A stretch of 64,000 nt of DNA from a virus. How positions within the stretch are numbered: position 1 is the stretch's first letter; every line of letters starts with the position of its first letter. Made by a program: the position numbers and the translations under genes. The DNA is taken from IMG/VR virus record IMGVR_UViG_3300044712_001255, positions 248,001 through 312,000 of that record. One strand, written 5' to 3'. The notes beneath the pieces are model-generated. The model did not search any database and was not told where the DNA came from. It saw only the letters and a list, made by a program, of their open reading frames with translations. This document shows, one piece after another, positions 43,116-53,399 of the stretch.

Positions 43116-46100
43116 TTAGATCACAAGATTACCGTTTGAATCAGTTGTGATGCTTTGTAAAGTTTGGTTGAGTTGTAGGGGATTGATTGTCGATCGATTG
43201 TGAGCTTCACCATCGAAATATGGTAATGATGACGTTGCTTCAAGACTTAGATTTGACGACCACGTGGTTTCTGGTTCAACGTGTTGACTTGTGATTGGGT
43301 TCACAAAACGAACTTGTACAGGTGAATCCTCTATGTTGTTATCAACAAACATTTTTGTGTCAATCCCTTGTTCAAGCATATCGCGGAATTGACCAAAACG
43401 ACCGCGACGAAATACGAGAGATGTGTTAGATGTTATTCCGCTGAACAGCCCGTATTTCCACCCACGAATCATTACACCATATACGTTATTTCGACCCCAT
43501 AGATCGACTGTCTTAAATTGTGGAAGATGATTTGCTCCACATCTTATCGTATTTGATGAAATATGTTGTAATGTAGAGGGAATTGTTTGTGTACCGTAAT
43601 TGGGATGAGAAAAATCAAAATCATTTCCATTCTTTACACCCAATGCAATGTTGTTTAGATCACCAAATCCAAAAATGATTTTACGTATTTCATCTCTAGA
43701 GATATTAACAGTTCCCGGACCACCTCGATACCACCACGCACCATTTGGTTCAAATTTTAGTGGCGAGTAAAATCCTGTAGGTGACGCATTTGCCCATCCA
43801 CCATAATAGACGTAAATGTTATGTGACGTCCTTAGCAAAACACTGGTGTTAATAACGTCTGGAGCAAGTCCATTCAAATTATATAGTGATGAATTCCAAT
43901 AACGATTGGTATCATAAACAGAAATGAATGGATCAAGTGATCTATCAATAGATGCGTATCTTGATTCAAATGGAAACCCAAATGGCCAATCATTATCGGT
44001 TATATTTGCCGTACCTGGTGTTGCTGGTGGTAATCCACACCAAGACCATAAAATACCACTTACACCGCCAAATTCAGTAGTTTCTGTTGACGTATCAGAA
44101 ATATTTGCAATTGGGAAATTTGTCTCTTGCAATAAATTTGAAAGTGAAGGAACAAATGAATCATAAATGATTTGTTGTGATGTCATTCTTACATTGCTGA
44201 TTATGCCTGCTACTTCGAATTGCTTGCGTAACGCAACATCTCTTTGCATCACCGTATCAGAATATAATTGATTGATGTCTGATAAATCATAGAAAGTATT
44301 TTGAGATGCACTTACAATATTGAATTGTTTTTTACGTTCCTGTAGGGACATAGATCCCGTGACATACGCGTCATTGTACGTACCGTAAAGCGCACGTCTT
44401 CCATAAACTTCAAATTGATCAAGTGCAGGATCATTACCAATAACATCGCTTATTATCGTAGATTGAAATTTCGTATTACGAACATCATGGAATTCTTTTG
44501 CTTCACGTAAGTAACTTCCAAAAAATGTGATCTTTACTGATGATCCTGATGGGATCTTGATGTCATGGCCTAATGTGCCAGTTACATAAAATCTATCATT
44601 AGGATCTCCACCTACGAATGTTGCTCGTTTCACGCATGGTCGTGTTTTACTCACTGCTAACGTAAGCTTTTGATTTGGGAAAATAACATATGGACTTTTT
44701 TGCGTTTGCATTACGCAAATGGGTTGTGTTAACGTAAATGACTGGGCTGCTAACGCAGATGATTTCTCTGTATCTGACATGTAGAAATACTTGTTTTTGT
44801 ATTTCAATGGTGATCGAGATGTAATTTGTTCACGACCAAAAATTGATTGTCCAGACCCGACAAATCCATCTTGGTTTCTTCCAATGTTATTGATCCAATT
44901 TATTCGGTAGTGATTATCATTTCCACCTACAAACAATTTTGTGTCTGTGGACGTTATGATGAATTCCTCTGTACTCACAAATTGAGAAAATCTTAATCTA
45001 TTGTTGTCTGTTCCGCCATTAAGCGCATCGAAACGTAACGTTCCGATGACCCCGTTGGTAATGGCACTCTCGGCAAGTAATTTAACACTACCTGTGAATT
45101 CATAATTGGATTTATTAGGATAAACAATAGTTGATGCTGATGGCAAAAATGAGTTTATGCCGCGAATTTGTCCAACTGCTTCCAACAGCGGCCAAATGAT
45201 TTCTGGACCTTGACTGCCAGTGAAGTCATTACAATTTGTTATTGTAGCAGATAGAATAAGCTCTTGTCGCGTTAGATTATTGTACGTAGTTTGAGCAAAT
45301 AGTGCGACCGTGACCAGCGGACCACCTATATCAATAAACGTGTTCTCCGTGCTTGTCCAATCGTATCCATATGGTTGCACGCAACGAGTTACGTCATCAA
45401 ACCAGGTTTTACCAGCCTCAAGAGGCAATTCAATCATTGCTTTTTCAATAATGAAAGGTTCATTGATTGGCAATGAAAATGTTTCCGTGTTTGACGGAAC
45501 GTACTCTTGATTTATGCAAATACTTTTTGCATACTCCTTTTGAATCGCAACATTGTAATTTTGCTCATTGAAAACATTATTGATATTGTCGTCAGATGAA
45601 TTTGCGATATAATACGGTGGTGCTGTTACAATTGCATCGCTTCCACTAACAATCAAATTGCCTAATGGACCAAATCCCCGGTAATCTTCTGACGTACGTT
45701 TACTATCGATATAAGCCATTCCGTCAGCGAGATCACTTGGATTTTTCACCAAAAATTGTTTATATCGAGTATCATAATACATGATTGAGCTTGTGAGCCC
45801 AAGCATCGGAGTCGTATATTGAATTGGAAGTTCAATATTGATTTGATTCTTTGATTGTAATGTTTCAGTGAGATCTGCGTTGGCATTCACAAAAAATACA
45901 CCATTTGGGGTGGTGATATCATCAATCATAATTTGACGATTGTGCTCACTAAATGGTTTAATTCTTGACCAATTTCGAGGATCATTCTCGGCGATTGAGT
46001 TGATGTCAAGCGTTGCAAACGTTGATCCTGTGGCTTGAATTGTCGTGCCACTTAGGATATCTTCAAGAGATTGAATTTGTTGTGTGTATCCGAGGTTATT

Positions 46101-47492
46101 ACGACTTATCATTGCAGGATATGACACAACGGCTTGAGTTGAGAATATTGTTGATTTTTGATCATCAAACATTCCAATCGAAACACTTGACCCATCATAT
46201 TTTGATGATACACGAGGAAGAAGCTTACGTCTCACCGCAGGAGGTTGAAACACTAATGATGTTGCATTTCCTTGTTGACAAGGCCAATCATACGCCGTCA
46301 ACAAATAGTTGTAGTACGTAGTTGGCATTGACCAGTATTTTTTGTATTGCGCAGGTGTGCTTATTCCACCAAGTGGATGACGTTCAACAGAATTTAAAGA
46401 TGAAACCATTCCCCCTAAAGATGGCGCCCATTCAGGGAATATCAATAATGAAGATCCAATATTGATTTCTGACGTAAAATCTCTAAACCCGTTTTTTGTG
46501 AAAACACCTACGCAAGCAGCGTGGTTTGATTCAAAGTTGTAATTTGCGTAAACACCCGTCTCTTTTATCTGTTCTCCCCCACGTAACTTACGATACGTAA
46601 ATTCTAGACGTCCATTCTCAAAAATTTTCAATTGAAATTGAAAACTTGAAGAAATTGTAGGTACTTTCATCTCAAGATCGGCATACGTTATATGATGAAA
46701 CGAACACCATTGAATTGCTCTATAAAGACCATGTACTGTGTCTGATAGAACTTGTGTCCATCGCACTCCTGCTTTTGAGGGTGAGAAAATTAAATCTGGG
46801 GGTTGTGTCATCCCATAATGAATCTTTTCTACAAGATCATCAGAGTTATATCCCCCCAAATCTACAAGCGATTCATAGTAAATCGATCCAGATAACGCAC
46901 CCGTATTAGGGATCACCTCATTTTGATATTTTGATCCACTAAGATTTGCAATGTAATTAACGGGCGTAGATCCTAATGAGGCAAGGCTATTGGACGGTAA
47001 TGTTGGACCATTTATTTGATAGTTGTCAAGATTAATAGAAAACCATGGTGCAACTAATACACCGTCAAATGTCATGTTCAAATTGATTGAGTGCGGTGAA
47101 CCTGGACCCATACAATTTGTGGGAGAATAAAGATCACGCGCCATTGTATTCCACAATGACGAACTAACGTGCGTAAGTAGATCAGGGTTTTTGCCAATAA
47201 TGCAATATCCTGACATACTGATAACGATATGATCGTATTCTTCACCATTCATACGAAATGAAAAGCCAAGAGGAATAGGCAACGACTGTGGTTCTGTGTG
47301 CCATGTTGTGTTATCAGTTCCAACGTACCCAACTAACGCAACTAACCCGCCAATAGAAGGATCATGTACGGTAGTTGCAGGAATCTTTGTGAACAACGCA
47401 TCATCTAACATCGCCGTGTTGGATACTCTTTTCAACGCGTAATCGTTGATATAGTTTGTGCGTGTTCTTTGTACTTTAGGTGTTGCAGGCAT
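43116..47492 (-). CDS. large virion protein, 1458 aa
   Basis: Beta-rich, Asn/Ser/Thr-rich, no catalytic motif seen. Near residue 75, PLGFSFRMNGEEYDHIVISMSGY resembles adhesion-type sandwich domains. Expected to be a tail, whisker or baseplate-peripheral protein from its position in the virion operon. Its start overlaps the upstream stop by one base. Confidence 0.7.
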   Translation of the reverse strand: MPATPKVQRTRTNYINDYALKRVSNTAMLDDALFTKIPATTVHDPSIGGLVALVGYVGTDNTTWHTEPQSLPIPLGFSFRMNGEEYDHIVISMSGYCIIGKNPDLLTHVSSSLWNTMARDLYSPTNCMGPGSPHSINLNMTFDGVLVAPWFSINLDNYQINGPTLPSNSLASLGSTPVNYIANLSGSKYQNEVIPNTGALSGSIYYESLVDLGGYNSDDLVEKIHYGMTQPPDLIFSPSKAGVRWTQVLSDTVHGLYRAIQWCSFHHITYADLEMKVPTISSSFQFQLKIFENGRLEFTYRKLRGGEQIKETGVYANYNFESNHAACVGVFTKNGFRDFTSEINIGSSLLIFPEWAPSLGGMVSSLNSVERHPLGGISTPAQYKKYWSMPTTYYNYLLTAYDWPCQQGNATSLVFQPPAVRRKLLPRVSSKYDGSSVSIGMFDDQKSTIFSTQAVVSYPAMISRNNLGYTQQIQSLEDILSGTTIQATGSTFATLDINSIAENDPRNWSRIKPFSEHNRQIMIDDITTPNGVFFVNANADLTETLQSKNQINIELPIQYTTPMLGLTSSIMYYDTRYKQFLVKNPSDLADGMAYIDSKRTSEDYRGFGPLGNLIVSGSDAIVTAPPYYIANSSDDNINNVFNEQNYNVAIQKEYAKSICINQEYVPSNTETFSLPINEPFIIEKAMIELPLEAGKTWFDDVTRCVQPYGYDWTSTENTFIDIGGPLVTVALFAQTTYNNLTRQELILSATITNCNDFTGSQGPEIIWPLLEAVGQIRGINSFLPSASTIVYPNKSNYEFTGSVKLLAESAITNGVIGTLRFDALNGGTDNNRLRFSQFVSTEEFIITSTDTKLFVGGNDNHYRINWINNIGRNQDGFVGSGQSIFGREQITSRSPLKYKNKYFYMSDTEKSSALAAQSFTLTQPICVMQTQKSPYVIFPNQKLTLAVSKTRPCVKRATFVGGDPNDRFYVTGTLGHDIKIPSGSSVKITFFGSYLREAKEFHDVRNTKFQSTIISDVIGNDPALDQFEVYGRRALYGTYNDAYVTGSMSLQERKKQFNIVSASQNTFYDLSDINQLYSDTVMQRDVALRKQFEVAGIISNVRMTSQQIIYDSFVPSLSNLLQETNFPIANISDTSTETTEFGGVSGILWSWCGLPPATPGTANITDNDWPFGFPFESRYASIDRSLDPFISVYDTNRYWNSSLYNLNGLAPDVINTSVLLRTSHNIYVYYGGWANASPTGFYSPLKFEPNGAWWYRGGPGTVNISRDEIRKIIFGFGDLNNIALGVKNGNDFDFSHPNYGTQTIPSTLQHISSNTIRCGANHLPQFKTVDLWGRNNVYGVMIRGWKYGLFSGITSNTSLVFRRGRFGQFRDMLEQGIDTKMFVDNNIEDSPVQVRFVNPITSQHVEPETTWSSNLSLEATSSLPYFDGEAHNRSTINPLQLNQTLQSITTDSNGNLVI

Positions 47493-48394
47493 CAGTAAGT
47501 CAAGCCTCCAAATGCTATCGAGTCAGTTCCAACGCCTTGTACGCTGTCATACACAAATCCACATGGCGCTGACACTTGATTGTACCTCACGTATGAATCT
47601 GTGCTATATGCAACATGACCTGTTGCATTGTCTATATCTTGTAAATTCAACGCTACATTCATCTGCGAATCATTTGTTTGTGATAGAGGTACACCGCGAG
47701 GTAAACGTTGATCAGTGAATGGTAACAATGAGGTTTGATCATCATTCACATAACCAACAATCACTGTATTTCCAAGATTGTCAGCCGTGTCGATGAACGA
47801 AATGGGCGTGGGATGTGGATTGAAGTAATCAAGAGATAAAATTTGTGGAGTCGCCTTACGAATGTTCGCAGTTCCCCCACACACTTCACCATAAACAGCA
47901 TGCGCTTCAAATGGAGAATCAATACTACTAAATGATGCAACGTTACGAATTGAAAGTGGCTCAATTACGCCATCAAAATCATCTGGTGCGCCGTCGTTAT
48001 CAGGCAACACAACTGGCCAAGCTGCGAATTTCGTTGGTGACAAGTTTGCAGGATCATATACATCAGATGACTGTAACGCGATGTATTGCGTAGGATCAAA
48101 TGGCGCAACGTCTTCAAATTCTGCTATATTTTCTCGATATGTGATACCTTGACCAAACGTACGTTTTGGAATGACATGGCCGGGTTCGCCCGCGTGAATC
48201 TTACAGACGCCAGCGTCCCAATCTGATTGATGTCGTAGTTCAACACCTTGCTTATATGTCGCAATTTGTGACGTGTCTATCGATGACGTGTTGATCATCG
48301 ATGCAACAATCTTTTTGTCATGTACGGGTGGTCCGTCATCAAACCATAACGTTTGCGCGACGAACGGTTGAATCGTTGCGTTTATGACAATCAT
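47492..48394 (-). CDS. virion protein, 300 aa
   Basis: Beta-rich, Asp/Pro/Asn-rich protein without recognised domain. Packed between two large tail genes with a 1-base overlap downstream and a 9-base gap upstream, so probably a tail or baseplate component. Confidence 0.65.
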   Translation of the reverse strand: MIVINATIQPFVAQTLWFDDGPPVHDKKIVASMINTSSIDTSQIATYKQGVELRHQSDWDAGVCKIHAGEPGHVIPKRTFGQGITYRENIAEFEDVAPFDPTQYIALQSSDVYDPANLSPTKFAAWPVVLPDNDGAPDDFDGVIEPLSIRNVASFSSIDSPFEAHAVYGEVCGGTANIRKATPQILSLDYFNPHPTPISFIDTADNLGNTVIVGYVNDDQTSLLPFTDQRLPRGVPLSQTNDSQMNVALNLQDIDNATGHVAYSTDSYVRYNQVSAPCGFVYDSVQGVGTDSIAFGGLTY

Positions 48395-48403
48395 GGTTGA
48401 TCC

Positions 48404-51400
48404 TTAGTATTTGCGCAAAGATCCAACGACTTGTTGAACCAACAGAACGTCTCTGATCCTTGAGCGATTGCTTTCACCAACATACATCTCTTCAAAATGA
48501 TACTGCAACTTGTGACGTTCCAACATGTGAGATTCAATCAAGAAGTTTGTGCCCTTGAAATTACTCTTATGTGGAATCAGCTGCTCGATAAATGTGCCAA
48601 TGGCGACATCGAACCACCGGAAGAAATCAAAGAAAGCTCTAAAGTTGATTTTTTCCTGTACCTGCGTAAAGTATATGTTACGCAGCTGCTCAAGATCAGG
48701 ATAATCTGATGAGAACGCAAGCTCTGGCGCACCGATTGCTTCATTCAACTTCTCGAACGTTGAAAAGATCGTGATGATATCGCGATTCAATGAATCAATT
48801 AGCGAAAATTCAACAGAGAATTTTGAACTATCAGTTGGCTTTTCAGCTGGTGGGACTTCATACACGGGGGCAAATTGCGTCCATGGATTCATTTCAACTA
48901 CGTCTAATTCCTTTGCGCTTCTAATTCTAATCTTATCAGCTGACACAGCTTCATCAAAATACGGCGACAAGTAGCTGTACCCAAACGTTTGTCCACCAAG
49001 CGCAAGAGTTCCCACGGTAAATTGAGATCCCGTGAGGTGGTTTCCATTAAGACTAAGATCCCACATTATTACGGACCCTGTTGGGAGCCCGAGTGAGGCA
49101 GTTGCGAGCGGATAACGGTAATCGTCTTGTTGCCAGATTGAGAATAACCTAAGTCGTTCCCAAGAACCAGAACTTGTTGTGTTGAAGTTGTAGTTGATCC
49201 ATGGATCGTCCACACCGACGCTCTTGTAGTTACGAACGTGTTCTTTGAATTCTATTTCTGTCTGAGACTTCGTCCAGAATCTAACGTTTGACATTCTTCC
49301 GACAAACATTGTTGTTCGCGCTACAGAATCTACAGAGTCATCATTAAGGAATGCGCCGCCAGTTGTAGTTGACATTGACGTATTACCCCAACGTAATGAA
49401 CTACCTGAAACGTTATCTGACGACTTTGTTTTCAGAACGTTATCTTCTGTATAGAAGACTTCTGAGAAGTACGATGACGTCATCGTCAACTTTGTGATGT
49501 CGCCAAAATCATTTTGTGCAGCTCGCAAAAAATACGTACCAGATGCAGTACCAGATTCTGATGAGTCGATGTATCCAAATGAAACATTCCACGGATCACC
49601 ATCAAATAATCCATCGCCAGATAGATTTAGAGGCATTGCAAGCAGCGGAGAATTTGCGCTGTTACCGGGACGTGCGTATAATGTGAGTTTTGAGCCATTC
49701 TCAACAACAAGGTTCATTATTGTGCGTTCGCTATTCGGAGTAGAACCTGTGATGATGAAGCGTACCAATGATTGCTGATCTTCGAATGAATATTGTCGTT
49801 TCTGTATTGCCAGCGGAAAATGATAGATCGCTTCATACGTCCAGGACGCTCGTGTCAATAACCCATCATTCGCGTTATTTGAGATTCCATGTGGTGGATG
49901 AACGTCTTTTTGCACAAAAGTTCCATACGGCGTCGGAAATCCTGGTTCGATACGAGACGCCGTAAGAAATGGTGTAGTGACTATTGATCCACTGGACATG
50001 TTTATCATTAGTCCAGATTCAATGTGACGTTCTCTAGACGCGTCTAACATTTGTTCTGTTGGACCACCATATTCTCGAATACGAACGCTGTTGTTGGGAT
50101 CAATACCAAGCGCTCTTAAAAATGCTTCAATTGCGTATCGAGTTCCCTTAGATCGTAGGATTTTTGGGAGGTAAATTAGCACCCTTTTCAACAATTCGTC
50201 CTGTACAGTGCGTAATGCTATTGGTCCTGTGTTGATTTCATCATCTATGTTTTCTGCGTAGATGTATTGATCAATTGTTGATTCGTTGAAAAGTGGAGGT
50301 AAGTCTACACCCCATGTACGAGCAACGTCAATCAAAAATGGATTTGGTACTGTGTCATGTGTATCATGAGATACACTTCGCATGTTTGCAAATTGATCGA
50401 TTAGAATTTTGATGTTATCGAAAAACTTTGCATACACGTATAAGAACGACAAGATCAGGTGCGTTGAACCCATTTCGCCTTGTCCGGGAATACCTTCGCC
50501 ACCATACGCATTATTTGCGTCACCCAATTGCGTTTTAAATCCTTCGTATGATTGCCCTTGCAAAATGAGATTTTCTGGCACGAGCTTCGTGATGATGTTG
50601 GGATTTGCTGCATCATACAGTGATGCACTTTGTAGTAGCGTTTCATTCAATGACACAATTGATGGATACGCTGGGAACAAAACAGGCGATAGCTCATCAC
50701 GCTCATAGATCATCAATGATGAAGCTTCATCATCAACGCTCTTACGTAGAGTGCCGACAAAAGCGTTTACTAATGCATGTAAGCTATTTCCAGAGCTATC
50801 AAGCACAATAGCATTCACGTACCCGTTGTCGGGAACCAACGGAGGTGGTGGCTCATTGAACTTATAGTAGAGCTTCAAATCGTCAGACGCTGTAATCAAT
50901 TTTTGATGATATGCTTGTTGCTGTGCAATTGTCCTAACGCTGTGAAAGAATCGAAACTCGTCAAGGCTTCCTGAGAATGTTTGCGTCGGCGTAATTACTG
51001 ACGTGCCATTTATCCACGATGATCCCGACGCAATCGTTAGGGGTGACGTTGTTAACGCAAGGTTTCCAATGACGGGCGTTGTTCGTGATGTCGCCAATAA
51101 TGAAAAATTCTGGTAAAGCGCAGCCAACGCAGGCCCATTGTCTTTGTTCAATACTGCGGCGATGTGCGTGAACGTACCTTTTGGAATTTCCCCTGTTGCA
51201 AATACGCTTGTTGATCCTGAAACTACATTGAAACACAATGTTGCAGCAGCAGAACTAACTGACGGTTCCAAATACAAGGAGAATCCATTGCCATCATTTT
51301 GTTTTTGGCAAATCACCTGTAAATCATTCGCAACTGGTGCAACAAATACATGTGTCTCAACACTAAATGATTTATCGCCGGGATTCATTATCCCGAGACC

Positions 51401-51883
51401 AGTTGCATTTTTTGCAAGCTCTGGGAATAGCGCGCCAGCTTTATCTTGTATGGATATCCAATTACCCAACGCGCCATCCTCGCCTACTTGCGTGCCAGAG
51501 AACATCAAGAATCCATGATACTTTGGGAATTGATCGAATACCCAACGTTCAAATCCAGTCAATTCGTCAAAAAAACGTTCAATCTCTAACTTTGTTCCAT
51601 CAAATGGGAATCCATTGATGATTTGATCGAATGTTGCGTTCACAAGAACTTCAGCTGGCATGAAGAAGCAATGATTCTCAAATTGAGACCAATCAACGTT
51701 CAACTGTTGTGTTGACTTTAGAGGTTCACCACGTGGATCGTATTTGAAAGAGCTAGATGATGCTACGTTTGTATCGATGACATCTTCAAGAGTCATCGTT
51801 ACAGGTCGTACACCTTCTATTGCCGCCTTAAGAAAGCTTGGTACGCCAAACGTTTTTGTTGGAGAATTTGATTTAATGTCCAT
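48404..51883 (-). CDS. large virion protein with LamG-type domains, 1159 aa
   Basis: At about 180-340 a concanavalin-like domain (FSVETHVFVAP, FSLYLEPS, HIAAVLNKDNG, SLDEFRFFH); a second one appears near 690-900 (MSNVRFWTKSQTEIE). A helical section lies between them and the C-terminus (about 1050-1159) is helical. Likely tail-surface or baseplate-linked, binding glycans. Confidence 0.7.
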   Translation of the reverse strand: MDIKSNSPTKTFGVPSFLKAAIEGVRPVTMTLEDVIDTNVASSSSFKYDPRGEPLKSTQQLNVDWSQFENHCFFMPAEVLVNATFDQIINGFPFDGTKLEIERFFDELTGFERWVFDQFPKYHGFLMFSGTQVGEDGALGNWISIQDKAGALFPELAKNATGLGIMNPGDKSFSVETHVFVAPVANDLQVICQKQNDGNGFSLYLEPSVSSAAATLCFNVVSGSTSVFATGEIPKGTFTHIAAVLNKDNGPALAALYQNFSLLATSRTTPVIGNLALTTSPLTIASGSSWINGTSVITPTQTFSGSLDEFRFFHSVRTIAQQQAYHQKLITASDDLKLYYKFNEPPPPLVPDNGYVNAIVLDSSGNSLHALVNAFVGTLRKSVDDEASSLMIYERDELSPVLFPAYPSIVSLNETLLQSASLYDAANPNIITKLVPENLILQGQSYEGFKTQLGDANNAYGGEGIPGQGEMGSTHLILSFLYVYAKFFDNIKILIDQFANMRSVSHDTHDTVPNPFLIDVARTWGVDLPPLFNESTIDQYIYAENIDDEINTGPIALRTVQDELLKRVLIYLPKILRSKGTRYAIEAFLRALGIDPNNSVRIREYGGPTEQMLDASRERHIESGLMINMSSGSIVTTPFLTASRIEPGFPTPYGTFVQKDVHPPHGISNNANDGLLTRASWTYEAIYHFPLAIQKRQYSFEDQQSLVRFIITGSTPNSERTIMNLVVENGSKLTLYARPGNSANSPLLAMPLNLSGDGLFDGDPWNVSFGYIDSSESGTASGTYFLRAAQNDFGDITKLTMTSSYFSEVFYTEDNVLKTKSSDNVSGSSLRWGNTSMSTTTGGAFLNDDSVDSVARTTMFVGRMSNVRFWTKSQTEIEFKEHVRNYKSVGVDDPWINYNFNTTSSGSWERLRLFSIWQQDDYRYPLATASLGLPTGSVIMWDLSLNGNHLTGSQFTVGTLALGGQTFGYSYLSPYFDEAVSADKIRIRSAKELDVVEMNPWTQFAPVYEVPPAEKPTDSSKFSVEFSLIDSLNRDIITIFSTFEKLNEAIGAPELAFSSDYPDLEQLRNIYFTQVQEKINFRAFFDFFRWFDVAIGTFIEQLIPHKSNFKGTNFLIESHMLERHKLQYHFEEMYVGESNRSRIRDVLLVQQVVGSLRKY

Positions 51884-51893
51884 CTTTCACCGT

Positions 51894-53396
51894 CTAGCGT
51901 AGGTCATTCACTCTAAATGCTGGGGATACGTTTCGATATACGTACTCATTACCTTGCGTAGAAATCATAATGTCTATCGTATACGTGCGTTGATCACGCA
52001 ATGATGACATATCAAGCTCAAAGTACATTCCATCGCCATCACTTGATACTCTTGTCGAGTTGTATGTTGTGTCAAATGGAATGATATTGTCATCAGTCGA
52101 GATGTCTCGTATCTGATAGTGAACATCACGGATCACTAACCCTGGGAGCGCCAAAAACTCCTTTGTTAACTTGATGTATGGAGACAGATAATCGAATATG
52201 TTTACCCTCACAAACACCATCTCATTGGTCTTATGCGACTGACGTAGGCCCGTTGTTGTCACAGTGTAATGGCTATGTTCAATGCGTTTATTCGTCCGTA
52301 GTGGTGGTCTAATTGACAACATCGAACCTGTGACAAACCCGATCGTGTTGTCAACTGACCCCCAAATTGGTATGAATTCAACTGACCCTGATAACAACAA
52401 TTTTGATGCAATTTGATTCGTTAGTGGTACGTTGATTGTAGCGTAGTAAATGCCATCAACTGGTATTGATCCACGAGTGTGTTGTGAACCAGTGAAACCA
52501 AATTCTAACATTCCACCAGAAACTGCCGTTTGTAGTCGAAGAGTGATGCAATTTGTTCCAGTCACTGGCATTGACGCCGACATTAGATTTTGTAATGAAT
52601 TGAATCTATAGTTGTACAGAAATACGTTACAATCACTATCAAATTCAAGTATTTGTGTATCATCTTGTACTGAGTCGTCAAAGCGCACAACTAGACGAGG
52701 ATGCTTTTCTTCATTATATGCATTGCGAGCTGCAAATCTCTTCACAAAGTACGTTCGCGCGTCGTTTTCAAAGTCAGAACTTAGTGAAATACGAAATCCT
52801 TCATCTGGGATTTGACTTGACAATGTGGCGGATATTGCAGCTGTAACGTCTACTGACAGATTTTCTTCTCCGGTTGTGAAGAATTGAGATGCCTTTAGCG
52901 ACACCGCATTTACTGATGTTAAATAATCATGCGCACCAGATGCATCGCCCCCATCATTTGCGCCAGACGCTATCCACACAGAATTTGGATATGAAGCTGT
53001 CAAAAAATTCGTTACATCAAAATCTGCATATTTGACAACGTCACGACCTCTTCCTTCGTCGAAGGATTGAGATAATGGAAAAACATCTATTGTGAAGTTT
53101 TCAGGTGTTGGTTGACCACCATAAACATCAAACAGTTGTAGCTGCGCATTGAAACTTGCATCCGTAATGTCAAGTTCCTTATTTACGATTGCTTTTCGCA
53201 ACTCAGAAAGATCGAACTTTACAAGTAAACGTGACAATTCAATAGGAGATCCAGACAACACGTAGTTGCCTTCGTTGTATAATTTGAACAAATCAAGCGT
53301 AGCTGCGGTACCAACGTTTGAAGTTGAACATCGTACGTTATTGATCACCTTGTCGGTGATGTACGTGTCCTTTGTGACCTGTAGAACCTTGAACAT
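51894..53396 (-). CDS. DNRLRE-like virion protein, 500 aa
   Basis: Begins FKVLQVTKDTYITDKVI with LLVKFDLSEL at about 57-66, the pattern of DNRLRE/jelly-roll modules (KDTYI...N...L..FDLS). The rest is beta-rich. Lies between LamG protein and gp6-like gene; a baseplate-fibre connector is plausible. Confidence 0.6.
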   Translation of the reverse strand: MFKVLQVTKDTYITDKVINNVRCSTSNVGTAATLDLFKLYNEGNYVLSGSPIELSRLLVKFDLSELRKAIVNKELDITDASFNAQLQLFDVYGGQPTPENFTIDVFPLSQSFDEGRGRDVVKYADFDVTNFLTASYPNSVWIASGANDGGDASGAHDYLTSVNAVSLKASQFFTTGEENLSVDVTAAISATLSSQIPDEGFRISLSSDFENDARTYFVKRFAARNAYNEEKHPRLVVRFDDSVQDDTQILEFDSDCNVFLYNYRFNSLQNLMSASMPVTGTNCITLRLQTAVSGGMLEFGFTGSQHTRGSIPVDGIYYATINVPLTNQIASKLLLSGSVEFIPIWGSVDNTIGFVTGSMLSIRPPLRTNKRIEHSHYTVTTTGLRQSHKTNEMVFVRVNIFDYLSPYIKLTKEFLALPGLVIRDVHYQIRDISTDDNIIPFDTTYNSTRVSSDGDGMYFELDMSSLRDQRTYTIDIMISTQGNEYVYRNVSPAFRVNDLR

Positions 53397-53399
53397 GGG